Made by a program: the position numbers and the translations under genes
Source: Pseudomonas lalucatii
Lineage (GTDB): Bacteria > Pseudomonadota > Gammaproteobacteria > Pseudomonadales > Pseudomonadaceae
Direction: 5' to 3'
Length of the DNA stretch: 64,000 bases
Assembly (NCBI RefSeq): GCF_018398425.1
Contig: NZ_JADPMV010000002.1
Location: 1,240,001-1,304,000 of the forward strand
Part shown: positions 1 to 12,340 of the stretch, piece after piece
How the letters are laid out: every line of letters begins with the position of its first letter
Numbering within the stretch: the stretch's first letter is position 1
The notes under the pieces: generated by a model
Database searches by the model: none
What the model saw: only the letters and a program-made list of their open reading frames with translations
Told to the model about the DNA's origin: nothing

Positions 1-116
1 TGCACCTGCTCGGCTACGACCACATCGAGGACGCCGAAGCCGAAGAAATGGAAACCCTGGAACGTACACTGCTCGCCGAGCTGGGGCACCCCGACCCCTA
101 CGCCGGCGACGACTGA
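1..116 (+). CDS. ybeY: Endoribonuclease YbeY, C-terminal fragment
   Basis: Only the last 37 codons are present; the gene enters from the left edge and ends at TGA 114-116. The first residues read HLLGYDH, which matches the end of the conserved zinc-binding histidine motif of YbeY (HGxLHLxGYDH), followed by the usual acidic tail. YbeY is a metal-dependent RNase in 16S rRNA 3'-end maturation and ribosome quality control. corC starts 34 bases downstream in the same direction, the usual ybeZ-ybeY-corC-lnt order in Pseudomonas. Identity rests on a short stretch plus synteny. Confidence 0.88.
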   Translation, partial: HLLGYDHIEDAEAEEMETLERTLLAELGHPDPYAGDD

Positions 117-150
117 TTGCCCACGAGCAAGGATTCCGAGTACCCCCCCA

Positions 151-990
151 ATGAGCGAAGATCGATCGAGCAACGAGCAGAAGTCCTGGCTGAACAAGCT
201 GACCCAGGCTTTTGCTCCAGAGCCGAAGAACCGGCAGGAACTGCTGGAAGTGCTGCGCGAGGCGCATGAGAACAAACTGCTCGACAGCGAGGCCCTGGCC
301 ATCGTCGAGGGCGCCATCCAGGTCGCCGACCTGCAGGTGCGCGACATCATGGTGCCGCGCTCGCAGATGATCAGCATCAAGGCCAGCCAGACGCCCAGGG
401 AGTTCCTGCCCTCGATCATCGAGGCCGCCCACTCGCGCTACCCGGTGATCGGCGAGAGCCTCGACGACGTGATCGGCATCCTCCTGGCCAAGGACCTGCT
501 GCCGCTGCTGCTGCAGGACGAGCAGGCGAGCTTCAACATCAAGGACCTGCTGCGCCCGGCGACCTTCGTCCCCGAGTCCAAGCGCCTCAACGTGCTGCTG
601 CGCGAGTTCCGCGCCAACCACAACCACATGGCCGTGGTGATCGACGAGTACGGCGGCGTGGCCGGCCTGGTGACCATCGAGGACGTGCTCGAGCAGATCG
701 TCGGCGACATCGAGGACGAGCACGACGTGGAAGAGGACAGCTACGTCAAGCCGCTGCCGTCCGGCGATTTCCTGGTCAAGGCGCTGACGCCCATCGACAG
801 CTTCAACGAGGCCTTCGACACCCAGTTCTCCGACGACGAGTTCGACACGGTCGGCGGCCTGGTGATGAGCGCCTTCGGCCACCTGCCCAAGCGCAACGAG
901 GTGACCGAGATCGGCGAGTACCGCTTCCGCGTGCTCAACGCCGACAGCCGGCGCATCCACCTGCTGCGCCTGACCCCGCTGCTGCGCTGA
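151..990 (+). CDS. corC: CorC/HlyC-family transporter-associated CBS protein
   Basis: 279 aa, soluble. After a charged N-terminal segment comes the VRDIMVPR motif (around residue 63) that opens the paired CBS domains of this family (about 65-190), then the C-terminal CorC_HlyC domain (about 200-279). The family is linked to Mg2+/Co2+ efflux and homeostasis; the short form without membrane segments (YbeX) is encoded beside ybeY and lnt. Here it lies between ybeY and lnt, as in other gammaproteobacteria. The metal role is family knowledge; domain architecture and context are clear from the sequence. Confidence 0.93.
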   Translation: MSEDRSSNEQKSWLNKLTQAFAPEPKNRQELLEVLREAHENKLLDSEALAIVEGAIQVADLQVRDIMVPRSQMISIKASQTPREFLPSIIEAAHSRYPVIGESLDDVIGILLAKDLLPLLLQDEQASFNIKDLLRPATFVPESKRLNVLLREFRANHNHMAVVIDEYGGVAGLVTIEDVLEQIVGDIEDEHDVEEDSYVKPLPSGDFLVKALTPIDSFNEAFDTQFSDDEFDTVGGLVMSAFGHLPKRNEVTEIGEYRFRVLNADSRRIHLLRLTPLLR

Positions 991-999
991 ACCCCGCAC

Positions 1000-1045
1000 A
1001 GGCCGCCCGCCGGAGCCACAGCGCAGGCTCCGGCCGGCGCGGCCT
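1000..1045 (+). terminator. GC-rich imperfect hairpin between corC and lnt
   Basis: Arms AGGCCGC...CCGGAGCC and GGCTCCGG...GCGGCCT can pair around an 8-base loop, starting 10 bases after the corC stop. There is no T-tract after it, so it may act as a weak terminator, an attenuator or an mRNA-stabilising stem rather than a full intrinsic terminator. Confidence 0.45.
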
Positions 1046-1119
1046 GAGCGCCCCACCCGCTTCCCCCTCCCGCGTTCCCCTCTACCCTTGCCCCTCCCCA
1101 ATCCAAGGATCTGCACGCG

Positions 1120-2640
1120 ATGCACTGGATAACTCGCCCCGGCTGGCCGGGCAACCTGATCGCCCTGGCGGCCGGCGCCATCACCCCCCTGGCGCTGGCC
1201 CCGTTCGACCTGTGGCCGCTGGCGCTGCTGTCCATCGCCCTGCTCTACCTCGGCCTGCGCGAGCTCGAGCCGCGCCCGGCGGCCGGGCGCGGCTGGTGCT
1301 ACGGCTTCGGCCTGTTCGCCGCCGGCACCAGCTGGGTGTACGTCAGCATCCACGACTACGGCGCCGCCTCGCCGGCCCTGGCGGCCGTGCTGACCCTGGG
1401 CTTCGTCGCCGGTCTCGGCCTGTTCTTCGCCCTGGCCGCCTGGCTGTGGGCGCGCTGGCTGCGCCGGGTCGAGGCGCCGCTGGCCGACGCCCTGGCCTTC
1501 GCCGCCCTGTGGCTGGCCCAGGAAGCCTTTCGCGGCTGGTTCCTCACCGGCTTCCCCTGGCTCTATGCCGGCTACAGCCAGCTCGACGGCCCGCTGGCCG
1601 GGCTCGCGCCGCTGGGCGGCGTCTGGCTGATCTCCTTCGCCCTGGCGCTCTGCGCCGCCCTGCTGGTCAACCTGCCCCGGCTGCGCCAGCGCAAGGCCTT
1701 CCTCGCCGCCGGCCTGGTGCTGCTGGCTACCCCCTGGATCGCCGGTCTGGCGCTCAAGGGCCACCCCTGGACCACCGCCAGCGGCGCACCGCTGCGGGTC
1801 GCCGCCATGCAGGGCAATGTGCCGCAGAACCTCAAGTGGGACCCGGCCCAGCTCAACGCCCAGCTGGCGCTGTACCGCGACCTGAGCTTCGCCGCCGAGC
1901 CGGCCGAGCTGATCGTCTGGCCGGAGACCGCGGTGCCGGTGCTCAAGGAGCAGGCGAGCGGCTACCTGGCGATGATGGACCGCTTCGCCCGCGAGCGCGG
2001 CGCCGCGCTGATCACCGGCGTGCCGATCCGCCAGCCCAACGAGCGCGGCGAACCGCGCTACTACAACGCCCTCAGCGTGGTCGGCGAAGGCAGCGGCGAC
2101 TACCTGAAGCAGAAACTGGTGCCCTTCGGCGAGTACGTGCCGCTGCAGGAGCTGCTGCGCGGCCTGATCGCCTTCTTCGACCTGCCCATGTCGGACTTCG
2201 CCCGCGGCGCCGCCGACCAGCCGCTGCTGCAGGCCAAGGGCCTGAAGATCGCCCCCTACATCTGCTACGAGGTGGTCTACCCGGAGTTCGCCGCCGGCCT
2301 GGCCGCCCAGAGCGAGCTGCTGCTGACCGTGAGCAACGACGCCTGGTTCGGCACCTCGATCGGCCCCCTGCAGCACCTGCAGATGGCGCAGATGCGCGCC
2401 CTCGAGGCGGGCCGCTGGATGATCCGCGCGACCAACAACGGCATGACGGCGCTGATCGATCCGTTCGGCCGGATCGACGCGCAGCTGCCGCAGTTCGAAC
2501 GCGGGGTGCTCTACGGCGAGGTGCAGCCGATGCAGCGGCTGACCCCCTACCTGCAGTGGCGCGCCTGGCCCCTGGCGATCCTCTGCGCCCTGCTGCTGGC
2601 CTGGGCCCTGCTGGCCAGCCGCATGGCCCGCACGGTCTAG
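1120..2640 (+). CDS. lnt: Apolipoprotein N-acyltransferase Lnt
   Basis: 506 aa inner-membrane enzyme that adds the third acyl chain to the N-terminal cysteine of lipoproteins, using phospholipid as donor. The first ~215 residues are strongly hydrophobic with several membrane segments; a nitrilase-fold periplasmic domain follows (about 225-480), then a last C-terminal membrane segment. The expected catalytic triad is visible: Glu269 in WPETAVP, Lys330 in YLKQKLVPFGE and Cys382 in ICYEVVYPE, close to the E. coli positions 267/335/387. The neighbouring corC and ybeY fit the conserved lnt locus. Length is normal. Confidence 0.97.
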   Translation: MHWITRPGWPGNLIALAAGAITPLALAPFDLWPLALLSIALLYLGLRELEPRPAAGRGWCYGFGLFAAGTSWVYVSIHDYGAASPALAAVLTLGFVAGLGLFFALAAWLWARWLRRVEAPLADALAFAALWLAQEAFRGWFLTGFPWLYAGYSQLDGPLAGLAPLGGVWLISFALALCAALLVNLPRLRQRKAFLAAGLVLLATPWIAGLALKGHPWTTASGAPLRVAAMQGNVPQNLKWDPAQLNAQLALYRDLSFAAEPAELIVWPETAVPVLKEQASGYLAMMDRFARERGAALITGVPIRQPNERGEPRYYNALSVVGEGSGDYLKQKLVPFGEYVPLQELLRGLIAFFDLPMSDFARGAADQPLLQAKGLKIAPYICYEVVYPEFAAGLAAQSELLLTVSNDAWFGTSIGPLQHLQMAQMRALEAGRWMIRATNNGMTALIDPFGRIDAQLPQFERGVLYGEVQPMQRLTPYLQWRAWPLAILCALLLAWALLASRMARTV

Positions 2641-2644
2641 GGCG

Positions 2645-3421
2645 TCACTCGCCTGCGGCCCGGCCATAGAACAGCGGGTAGGCGAGCAGGCCGAGCGCCT
2701 CGTTGAGCAGCAGGCTGCTCTGCCACACCGCCCTGGCCTCAGGCAGCCAGCCGCCGCCCGGGCGCCCATTGGCCACGCCGAGAAAGCCCAGCGGCGCCGC
2801 GACCACCTCCAGGCCCTGGCGCTCGAAACACCAGCGCGCCCGCGGCATGTGCCAGGCCTGGGTCACCAGCACCACCCGGGTGACCCCCGCCCGGCCCAGC
2901 AGCTCGGCGCTGCGGGTGGCGTTCTCCCAGGTGGTCCGGCTCGCCCCCTCCTGCCAGCGCACCGCCACGCCGTGATCGCGCGCCAGCACCTCGGCCCCCA
3001 GGGCCGCCTCACTGGGTGGCTGACCGTAGTGCAGGCCGCCACTGGTCAGCAGCGGCAAGCCCGAGGCCTTGGCCAGGCGGGCCGCGTAGCGCAGCCGCTC
3101 CAGGGCCATGGCGCTGGGCTGATCGCCGCCCCAGGCCGGATCGTCACGCTCGCGGCCGCCGCCGAGCACCACGATGGCCTCGGCCCGCTGCGCCAGCGCC
3201 GGCCACTGCCCCTCCAGCAGCGGCGCCTCACGCTCCAGCAGGCGCGCCGACCACTCCACGGTGACCGGCAGACTCATCAGCCAGAGCCCGCCACAGCCGA
3301 GCAGGAAACAGCCGGCGGCGACCCGCGGCCAGCGCCTGCGCAGCCACCACGCGGCCAGCAACAGGAGCAGCAAGGCGCCGGGGGGCAGGAACAGTTGTTT
3401 GAGGATGTAGCGAAGCGGCAT
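2645..3421 (-). CDS. YdcF/ElyC-like DUF218 envelope protein
   Basis: 258 aa, convergent with lnt (4 bases between stops). Two hydrophobic segments occupy roughly the first 60 residues, followed by a DUF218 domain with the VVLGGGRERD start and an internal TSGG segment. E. coli relatives (YdcF, ElyC/YcbC, SanA) are implicated in envelope integrity and undecaprenyl-lipid or peptidoglycan metabolism, but no reaction is established. The family call is good; function is unknown. The position next to lnt is shared with P. aeruginosa as I recall it. Confidence 0.82.
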   Translation of the reverse strand: MPLRYILKQLFLPPGALLLLLLAAWWLRRRWPRVAAGCFLLGCGGLWLMSLPVTVEWSARLLEREAPLLEGQWPALAQRAEAIVVLGGGRERDDPAWGGDQPSAMALERLRYAARLAKASGLPLLTSGGLHYGQPPSEAALGAEVLARDHGVAVRWQEGASRTTWENATRSAELLGRAGVTRVVLVTQAWHMPRARWCFERQGLEVVAAPLGFLGVANGRPGGGWLPEARAVWQSSLLLNEALGLLAYPLFYGRAAGE

Positions 3422-3516
3422 CGGGCGCCCTCCAGAGAGGTTCCCAGCCTATCAGGCCCCGGCCCGAACGGGAGCGGCCCCAGGGTTGCCCCCGGGCGAT
3501 GCCGGAAAAGCGCCGT

Positions 3517-3963
3517 TCAACGGCTGTCGCGCGAGCGAAACAGCTGCGAGCCGCAGGCCGCGCAGGCCGCCACCCCACGCCCGGGCTGCCAGTCGACGAC
3601 CACGCCACAGAGGGCGCAGCACAGCTGCACGGATTTCTTGGACGGCCCCTTGACCGTATCCAGGGCCTCGCTCACCGCCTTCTCCAGAGCCCGCCCGGAC
3701 TTGGCCGCGCGCACCGGCAACTGCTCGATCTGCGCCAGCTCCTCGGCGGCCGCATGCCAGCCGCGCAGCCAGTTCAGGTCATGGTCCAGATAGGCGCGAA
3801 TCAGCTCCAGCTCGGCGGCGGTCAGGCCGCGCAACTCCAGTTCGCCCTGAGGCTCGGCCGCCACCCGCTCCAGGCTGTCCGCCTCATCCAGCGCCAGGGC
3901 GAGGCGTTGCAGCAGCCGCTCGTACAAACCGCCGCGGGCATCCGCTCGTCGCAACTCGCCCAT
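3517..3963 (-). CDS. Zinc-ribbon protein (DUF1451/YbeL-like)
   Basis: 148 aa, soluble and acidic. An N-terminal helical, coiled-coil-prone region (about 1-110) rich in Glu/Leu is followed by a C-terminal zinc ribbon formed by CxLCG and CAACG pairs around residues 120-142. This is the layout of the YbeL family, whose E. coli gene also lies near leuS. No biochemical function is established. It is divergently oriented to leuS across about 200 bases. Confidence 0.78.
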   Translation of the reverse strand: MGELRRADARGGLYERLLQRLALALDEADSLERVAAEPQGELELRGLTAAELELIRAYLDHDLNWLRGWHAAAEELAQIEQLPVRAAKSGRALEKAVSEALDTVKGPSKKSVQLCCALCGVVVDWQPGRGVAACAACGSQLFRSRDSR

Positions 3964-3986
3964 CCACTCACCTCGCGCAGGCTTGA

Positions 3987-6770
<2,784 letters not shown>

Positions 6771-6778
6771 TAAGGCTC

Positions 6779-6802
6779 GGCGCGCCCGCCACGCGGCGCG
6801 CC
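6779..6802 (+). other. Perfect 8-bp GC hairpin in the leuS-lptE gap
   Basis: GGCGCGCC at 6779-6786 and again at 6795-6802 (a self-complementary word) pair across an 8-base loop, just after the leuS stop. No T-tract follows. It may tune read-through or mRNA processing between leuS and lptE. Confidence 0.4.
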
Positions 6803-6827
6803 GGCATGCTCGACAAGGGGATAGAAG

Positions 6828-7436
6828 ATGATGAAACGGAATCTGTTGGTAATAGGTCTGGCCCTGCTGCTCGGCGCCTGCGGCTTCCAGCTGCGCGGCA
6901 CCGGCGACGTGCAGTTCGCCCTCAAGCAGCTCGACGTCAGCGCGCGCAACGCCTACGGCGATACCCTCAAGCAGCTGCGCCAGGTCCTCGAGAGCAACGC
7001 GGTGCGGGTCTACCCCGGCGCGCCCTATAAGCTGGTGCTGAGCGACGAACGCGAGAGCCAGCGCGCCGCCAGCTACACCAGCGCCGCACGCACCTCCGAG
7101 TACGAGCTGACCACCGCCCTCGACTACGAGATCCGCGGCGCGCGCAACCTGCTGCTGCTGAGCAACCGCCTGGAGGTGCAGAGCTTCTACGTGCAGGACG
7201 GCAACAACCTGATCGGCTCGTCCCAGGAAGCCGGCCAGCTGCGCGACGAGATGCGCCGCGACCTGATACAGCAACTGGTGCAGCGCCTGCAGCAGATCAG
7301 CCCGGCCCAGCTCGACCAGCTGCAGCAGACCGCCGAAGCCAAGGCCAAGGCCGAAGCCGAGGCGCTGGAGGCCGCGCGCCAGCGCCAGGCCGCCCAGCCG
7401 CAGCAGTCCCCCGTATCGCTGCCGTCCTACCCCTGA
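6828..7436 (+). CDS. lptE: LPS-assembly lipoprotein LptE
   Basis: 202 aa outer-membrane lipoprotein that plugs and chaperones the LptD barrel during lipopolysaccharide insertion. The signal peptide ends in the lipobox LLGAC, so Cys18 is the acylated residue; the mature part opens with CGFQLRG, a hallmark of LptE/RlpB. The C-terminal ~40 residues are Ala/Glu/Gln-rich and low in complexity, as is common in Pseudomonas LptE. Two consecutive ATG codons (6828, 6831) could start it. It lies between leuS and holA, the standard location. Confidence 0.95.
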   Translation: MMKRNLLVIGLALLLGACGFQLRGTGDVQFALKQLDVSARNAYGDTLKQLRQVLESNAVRVYPGAPYKLVLSDERESQRAASYTSAARTSEYELTTALDYEIRGARNLLLLSNRLEVQSFYVQDGNNLIGSSQEAGQLRDEMRRDLIQQLVQRLQQISPAQLDQLQQTAEAKAKAEAEALEAARQRQAAQPQQSPVSLPSYP

Positions 7437-7479
7437 TGTGCCCGGCGGGGCCAGTCCCTGGCCCTGCCCGCCCCTGCCG

Positions 7480-8526
7480 ATGAAGCTCAACCCCGCACAG
7501 CTCAGCAAGCACCTCCAGGGCAACCTGGCCCCGGTCTACGTGGTCAGTGGCGATGAAGCCCTGCTCTGCCAGGAGGCCTGCGACGCCATCCGCGCCGCGA
7601 CCCGCCAGCAAGGTTTCGGCGAGCGCCAGGTGTTCAACGCCGAGAACAACTTCGACTGGGGCCAGCTGCTGCAGGCCGGGGCCAGCCTGTCGCTGTTCGC
7701 CGAGAAACGCCTGCTGGAGCTGCGCATCCCCAACGGCAAGCCCGGCGACAAGGGCGCGGCCGCCCTGCTCGAATACCTGGCCCGCCCGGCCGAAGACACC
7801 CTGCTGCTGATCAGCCTGCCGAAACTCGACGGCAGCACGCAGAAAACCAAGTGGGCCAAGGCGCTGATCGACGGCCCCCAGACCCAGTTCCTGCAGATCT
7901 GGCCGGTCGATGCCGCGCAGCTGCCGCAGTGGATTCGCCAGCGCCTGGCCCAGGCCGGCCTCAGTGCCAGCCAGGAGGCGGTCGAGATGATCGCCGCGCG
8001 GGTGGAGGGCAACCTGCTGGCCGCCGCCCAGGAAATCGAGAAGCTCAAGCTGCTCGCCGCGGGCGGCCAGGTCGACGCCGACACCGTGCTCGCCGCCGTG
8101 GCCGACAGCGCCCGCTACGACGTGTTCGGCCTGATCGACGCCGCCCTCAACGGCGAGGCGGCCCACGCCCTGCGCATGCTCGAGGGGCTGCGCGGCGAAG
8201 GTGTCGAACCGCCGGTGATCCTCTGGGCCCTGGCCCGCGAACTGCGCCTGCTCGCCACCATCGCCCAGCAGTACGCCCAGGGCATGCCCCTGGACAAGGC
8301 CTTCAGCGCGGCCCGTCCGCCGGTCTGGGACAAGCGCCGCCCACTGGTCGGCAAGGCCCTGCAGCGCCACTCGGCCGCACGCTGGGGCCAGCTGCTGCAG
8401 GACGCACAGCGCATCGATGCGCAGATCAAGGGCCAGGCCGCAGGCGATCCCTGGAACGGCCTGAGCCTGCTGACCCTCGCCCTCTGCGGCCAGCGCCTGG
8501 GCCTCGCCGCCGACCCGGGCCGCTGA
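7480..8526 (+). CDS. holA: DNA polymerase III subunit delta
   Basis: 348 aa clamp-loader subunit that opens the beta sliding clamp during DNA replication. I chose the ATG at 7480 (MKLNPAQL) over the GTG at 7438, since family members start near this motif and the extra 14 residues are Pro/Gly-rich read-through of the gap. The protein shows the N-terminal AAA+-like region (VYVVSGDEALL) and the HolA helical C-terminal domain, at normal length. It follows lptE by 43 bases and is probably co-transcribed with leuS-lptE. Confidence 0.96.
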   Translation: MKLNPAQLSKHLQGNLAPVYVVSGDEALLCQEACDAIRAATRQQGFGERQVFNAENNFDWGQLLQAGASLSLFAEKRLLELRIPNGKPGDKGAAALLEYLARPAEDTLLLISLPKLDGSTQKTKWAKALIDGPQTQFLQIWPVDAAQLPQWIRQRLAQAGLSASQEAVEMIAARVEGNLLAAAQEIEKLKLLAAGGQVDADTVLAAVADSARYDVFGLIDAALNGEAAHALRMLEGLRGEGVEPPVILWALARELRLLATIAQQYAQGMPLDKAFSAARPPVWDKRRPLVGKALQRHSAARWGQLLQDAQRIDAQIKGQAAGDPWNGLSLLTLALCGQRLGLAADPGR

Positions 8527-8592
8527 GCCGAACGCCCCTGGCGCCATCATCGCCCGGCCCGCAACCGGGCGGGCGCTGCACGAGGGCAATCC

Positions 8593-8751
8593 ATGAGCAA
8601 GCACCAGCCCCACGGCCCGAACCGGGCCAGATCGCTGATCGTCCTGCAGCTGTTTCGCTGTCGCCAGGAAAAACCGCGCAAGGGCAAAGGCAGCTACCGC
8701 CGCGAAGCCTCCCAGACAGCCAGGGCGGCTTCGTCGCCTGCGGCCGCCTGA
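8593..8751 (+). CDS. arfA: Alternative ribosome-rescue factor ArfA
   Basis: 52-codon ORF. It carries the ArfA core: PNRARSL, then LFRCRQEK, then the basic KGKGSYRRE segment (about residues 30-38) that in E. coli enters the empty mRNA channel of stalled ribosomes and recruits RF2. It backs up trans-translation on non-stop complexes. In E. coli the arfA message has an internal hairpin and is cleaved or terminated before its stop, so the protein is made only when tmRNA fails. Here CAGGGCG...CGCCTG and GGCGGC...GCCGCC can form a stem in the last ~35 bases of the ORF, in line with that control. The tail after residue 40 is Ala/Ser-rich and less family-like. Confidence 0.8.
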   Translation: MSKHQPHGPNRARSLIVLQLFRCRQEKPRKGKGSYRREASQTARAASSPAAA

Positions 8752-8823
8752 AAGCCCCGCCACAGCCCGCATAGCGCCCCATTCATGCTAAGGTAACGGC
8801 CTGCAAAACGCCCCGAGACCACC

Positions 8824-10104
8824 ATGCCCTACCTGCTCCTTCGTGGCCTGACTCATACCGCCACGGCCTGCCTGCTCCTGCTGCTGACCGCCTGCGCCGA
8901 AGCCCCCGCGCAACCCCTGGTGACGTCCCCGGCAGTGGCAGTCACCTCCAGCATCAGCCCGACGGTGACAGTCGCCACCCCGCTGCTGAGCTTCGACGAG
9001 TGGCGCAGCCTGCTGCGCAGCGACGCCATCGCCGCCGGCATCGATGCCGAGCTGTTCGACCGGGCCTTCGCCGGGGTCACCCTCGACCCCAAGGTCATCG
9101 CCGCCGACAGCAGCCAGCCCGAATTCAGCCGGCCGATCTGGGACTATATCGACGGCGCCGTCTCCACCCCCCGCGTGGCCCAGGGGCGCCTGCTCAAGGC
9201 CCAGCACCGCCCCACTCTCAAGGCCATTCGCAGCGCCTACGCGGTCGACCATGAGGTGCTGATCGCCATCTGGGGCATGGAAAGCAACTTCGGCAGCAAT
9301 ATCGGCAACAACAATGTGATCCGCTCGCTGGCGACGCTGGCTTTCGAAGGGCGTCGCCAGGTGTTCTGGCGCAGCCAACTGCTGGCAGCGCTGCAGATCC
9401 TGCAGAACGGCGACAGCACGACACAGAAGCTGATCGGCTCCTGGGCCGGAGCCATGGGGCAGACCCAGTTCATGCCCACCACCTTCAACCAGTACGCGGT
9501 GGACTTCGATGGCGACGGCCGCCGCGACCTGTGGCAGTCGACGCCCGACGCCCTGGCCTCCGCCGCCAACTACCTGCACAACTCGGGCTGGGACAACGGC
9601 CAGCCCTGGGGCTTCGAGGTGAGCCTGCCGCGGTCTTTCGACTACGCCCTGGCCGACCCCGAGGTGCGCCACAGCCTGGCGCAATGGCGCGCCCTCGGTA
9701 TCGAGCCGGTCAACCCGATAGACGCCCGGGACGACAACATGGCCAGCCTGTTCCTGCCGGCCGGGCACCGGGGCCCCGCGTTCCTGTTGCTCAACAACTT
9801 CCGCAGCATCCTCAAGTACAACAACTCCACCGCCTATGCCCTGGCCATCGGCCTGCTCTCGGACGCCCTCGACGGCCGTCCGGGCGTGCAGGCTCCCTGG
9901 CCTCGCAGCGACCGCCAGCTGGGGCGCAGCGAGCGCGTCGAACTGCAGGCGCTGCTGGCGCAGAACGGCTTCGAGCCGGGCCCGGCCGACGGCATCATCG
10001 GCGCCAACACGCGCAAGGCCGTGCGCGCCTTCCAGCAGCGCCAGGGCCAGCCGGCCGACGGCTACCCCAGCTACGAACTGCTGCAGCAGCTGCGCAAGCG
10101 CTGA
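8824..10104 (+). CDS. MltB-family lytic murein transglycosylase with peptidoglycan-binding domain
   Basis: 426 aa lipoprotein: the signal peptide ends in LLTAC (Cys24). The catalytic SLT_2 (MltB-type) domain spans about 55-345, with the catalytic Glu153 in IWGMESNFG and the downstream AGAMGQTQFMP motif. A C-terminal peptidoglycan-binding repeat (about 360-424; NGFEPGPADGIIG, then AFQQRQG) anchors it to the wall. It cleaves glycan strands to 1,6-anhydromuramyl products. The layout matches the soluble or membrane-bound SltB paralogues of Pseudomonas (SltB3-like, from memory). A second MltB lies at 14.6 kb. Confidence 0.92.
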   Translation: MPYLLLRGLTHTATACLLLLLTACAEAPAQPLVTSPAVAVTSSISPTVTVATPLLSFDEWRSLLRSDAIAAGIDAELFDRAFAGVTLDPKVIAADSSQPEFSRPIWDYIDGAVSTPRVAQGRLLKAQHRPTLKAIRSAYAVDHEVLIAIWGMESNFGSNIGNNNVIRSLATLAFEGRRQVFWRSQLLAALQILQNGDSTTQKLIGSWAGAMGQTQFMPTTFNQYAVDFDGDGRRDLWQSTPDALASAANYLHNSGWDNGQPWGFEVSLPRSFDYALADPEVRHSLAQWRALGIEPVNPIDARDDNMASLFLPAGHRGPAFLLLNNFRSILKYNNSTAYALAIGLLSDALDGRPGVQAPWPRSDRQLGRSERVELQALLAQNGFEPGPADGIIGANTRKAVRAFQQRQGQPADGYPSYELLQQLRKR

Positions 10105-10233
10105 CGCGGCCCGAGGCCGCGCCCGGCTCGGCCGGCCGGCGGCCGCCGGCTTGGCAAAACACCTTCTGTGATAGACTGCGCGGCGGCCACAAGCCTCTCG
10201 CCAATGGAGCCTCTACCGGAGTCCAGATTCCCG

Positions 10234-11286
<1,053 letters not shown>

Positions 11287-11289
11287 GCT

Positions 11290-11347
11290 CGTCACCCAGG
11301 GCCGATGGCGCGGTGTTCATCCGCCGCGCGGGCCACCTAGGGTGACG
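11290..11347. terminator. Inverted repeat between convergent lipA and lipB
   Basis: CGTCACCC at 11290-11297 pairs with GGGTGACG at 11340-11347, with further partial GGGCC/GGCCC pairing inside. It sits exactly between the two convergent stops, so it could terminate both transcripts. The long loop and missing T-tracts keep this tentative. Confidence 0.4.
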
Positions 11348-11371
11348 GCAACGCCATCCTGCCCGCGCGTC

Positions 11372-11995
11372 CTAGACCGAGGCGTAACCCAGGCGCCGGC
11401 GCAACGCCGTCTCGAGGCGCTGCGTCACCTCGTCGAACGCGGGCGGCGCGTCGAGCAGATCCCTCAGCTGCACCATCTTCAGCCCCGCATAGCCGCAGGG
11501 GTTGATTCGCCAGAAGGGCGCCATGTCCATATCCACGTTCAGCGCCAGGCCGTGGAACGAGCAGCCGCGGCTGACTCGCAGCCCCAACGAGGCGATCTTC
11601 GCGCCGTCGACGTAGACGCCGGGGGCATCGGCCTTGGCGGCGGCCTCTATGCCGTAGCCGGCCAGCACATCCACCAGGCTCTGCTCCATCGCCGTCACCA
11701 GCTCGCGCACCCCCAGGCTCAGGCGGCGCAGATCCAGCAACAGATAGGCCACCAGTTGGCCCGGGCCGTGGTAGGTGACCTGGCCGCCGCGCTCCACCTG
11801 GATCACCGGAATGTCGCCGGGCGCCAGCAGGTGCTCGGGCTTGCCGGCCTGGCCCTGGGTGAACACCCGGGGATGCTGCAGCAGCCAGATTTCGTCGGGC
11901 GTGTGCTCGTCGCGCTCGGCCGTCAGCCGGCGCATCGCTTCCAGGGTCGGCAGGTAGTCCACCACACCGAGATGGCGCACGACGAGTTCGGGCAC
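11372..11995 (-). CDS. lipB: Octanoyltransferase LipB
   Basis: 207 aa enzyme that moves octanoyl from acyl-ACP to the lipoyl domains of 2-oxoacid dehydrogenases and GcvH, the step before LipA. The motifs are clear: [14 protein letters not shown] in the substrate pocket, the catalytic Lys in [11 protein letters not shown] and the catalytic Cys in INPCGYAG. It starts with GTG at 11995, whose G overlaps the TAG stop of the upstream DUF493 gene (TAGTG), indicating translational coupling. Length is normal. From memory lipA normally follows lipB in the same direction in Pseudomonas; here it faces lipB. Confidence 0.97.
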   Translation of the reverse strand: MPELVVRHLGVVDYLPTLEAMRRLTAERDEHTPDEIWLLQHPRVFTQGQAGKPEHLLAPGDIPVIQVERGGQVTYHGPGQLVAYLLLDLRRLSLGVRELVTAMEQSLVDVLAGYGIEAAAKADAPGVYVDGAKIASLGLRVSRGCSFHGLALNVDMDMAPFWRINPCGYAGLKMVQLRDLLDAPPAFDEVTQRLETALRRRLGYASV

Positions 11996-12273
11996 TAGAG
12001 CACCATGTGCACGCGGCCGGTGGCGCGCAGGTCGACATGGATGGCCTGCAACTGGTCGACGCTGGTGGCGGTGATCAGCAGCTGCACGGAGAGAAAGCGG
12101 CCGTTGCGGCTGTCGCGCAGCACCATGGTGCTCGCATCGAGGTCGGGGGCGTGGCGCTGCACCACTTCCACCACCAGGTCGGCGAAACCCTCGCCGGCCT
12201 CGCCGATCACCTTGATCGGATAGCGCTCGCAGGGGAACTCGATTTTCGGGGCTTGTACGTCGGTATCGGTCAT
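11995..12273 (-). CDS. YbeD/DUF493 family protein
   Basis: 92 aa ferredoxin-fold-like small protein. From ATG 12273 it reads MTDTDVQ, then the family core [15 protein letters not shown] and a C-terminal [12 protein letters not shown]. YbeD genes sit between dacA/dacC and lipB across gammaproteobacteria, as here. A regulatory or allosteric role near lipoate metabolism has been suggested but not shown. I chose the internal ATG because the upstream extension runs across the hairpin at 12305-12331 and does not look like protein. Confidence 0.87.
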   Translation of the reverse strand: MTDTDVQAPKIEFPCERYPIKVIGEAGEGFADLVVEVVQRHAPDLDASTMVLRDSRNGRFLSVQLLITATSVDQLQAIHVDLRATGRVHMVL

Positions 12274-12304
12274 AGGATCAGCGGGCTTGTGGCCCGTCCA
12301 AAGC

Positions 12305-12331
12305 AGGACGCCCCGGGTACCGGGGCGTCCT
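12305..12331 (-). terminator. Strong hairpin after dacC
   Basis: A perfect 12-bp stem (AGGACGCCCCGG / CCGGGGCGTCCT) with a 3-base loop lies 10 bases beyond the dacC stop on the minus strand. The T-tract is weak (CTTTGG), so some read-through into ybeD-lipB is likely. Confidence 0.65.
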
Positions 12332-12340
12332 TGGCTGAAA

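Noticed and set aside
10151..10177. TTGGCA / TAGACT promoter for lipA
   Set aside because: Spacer only 15 bases; not listed separately, mentioned with lipA.
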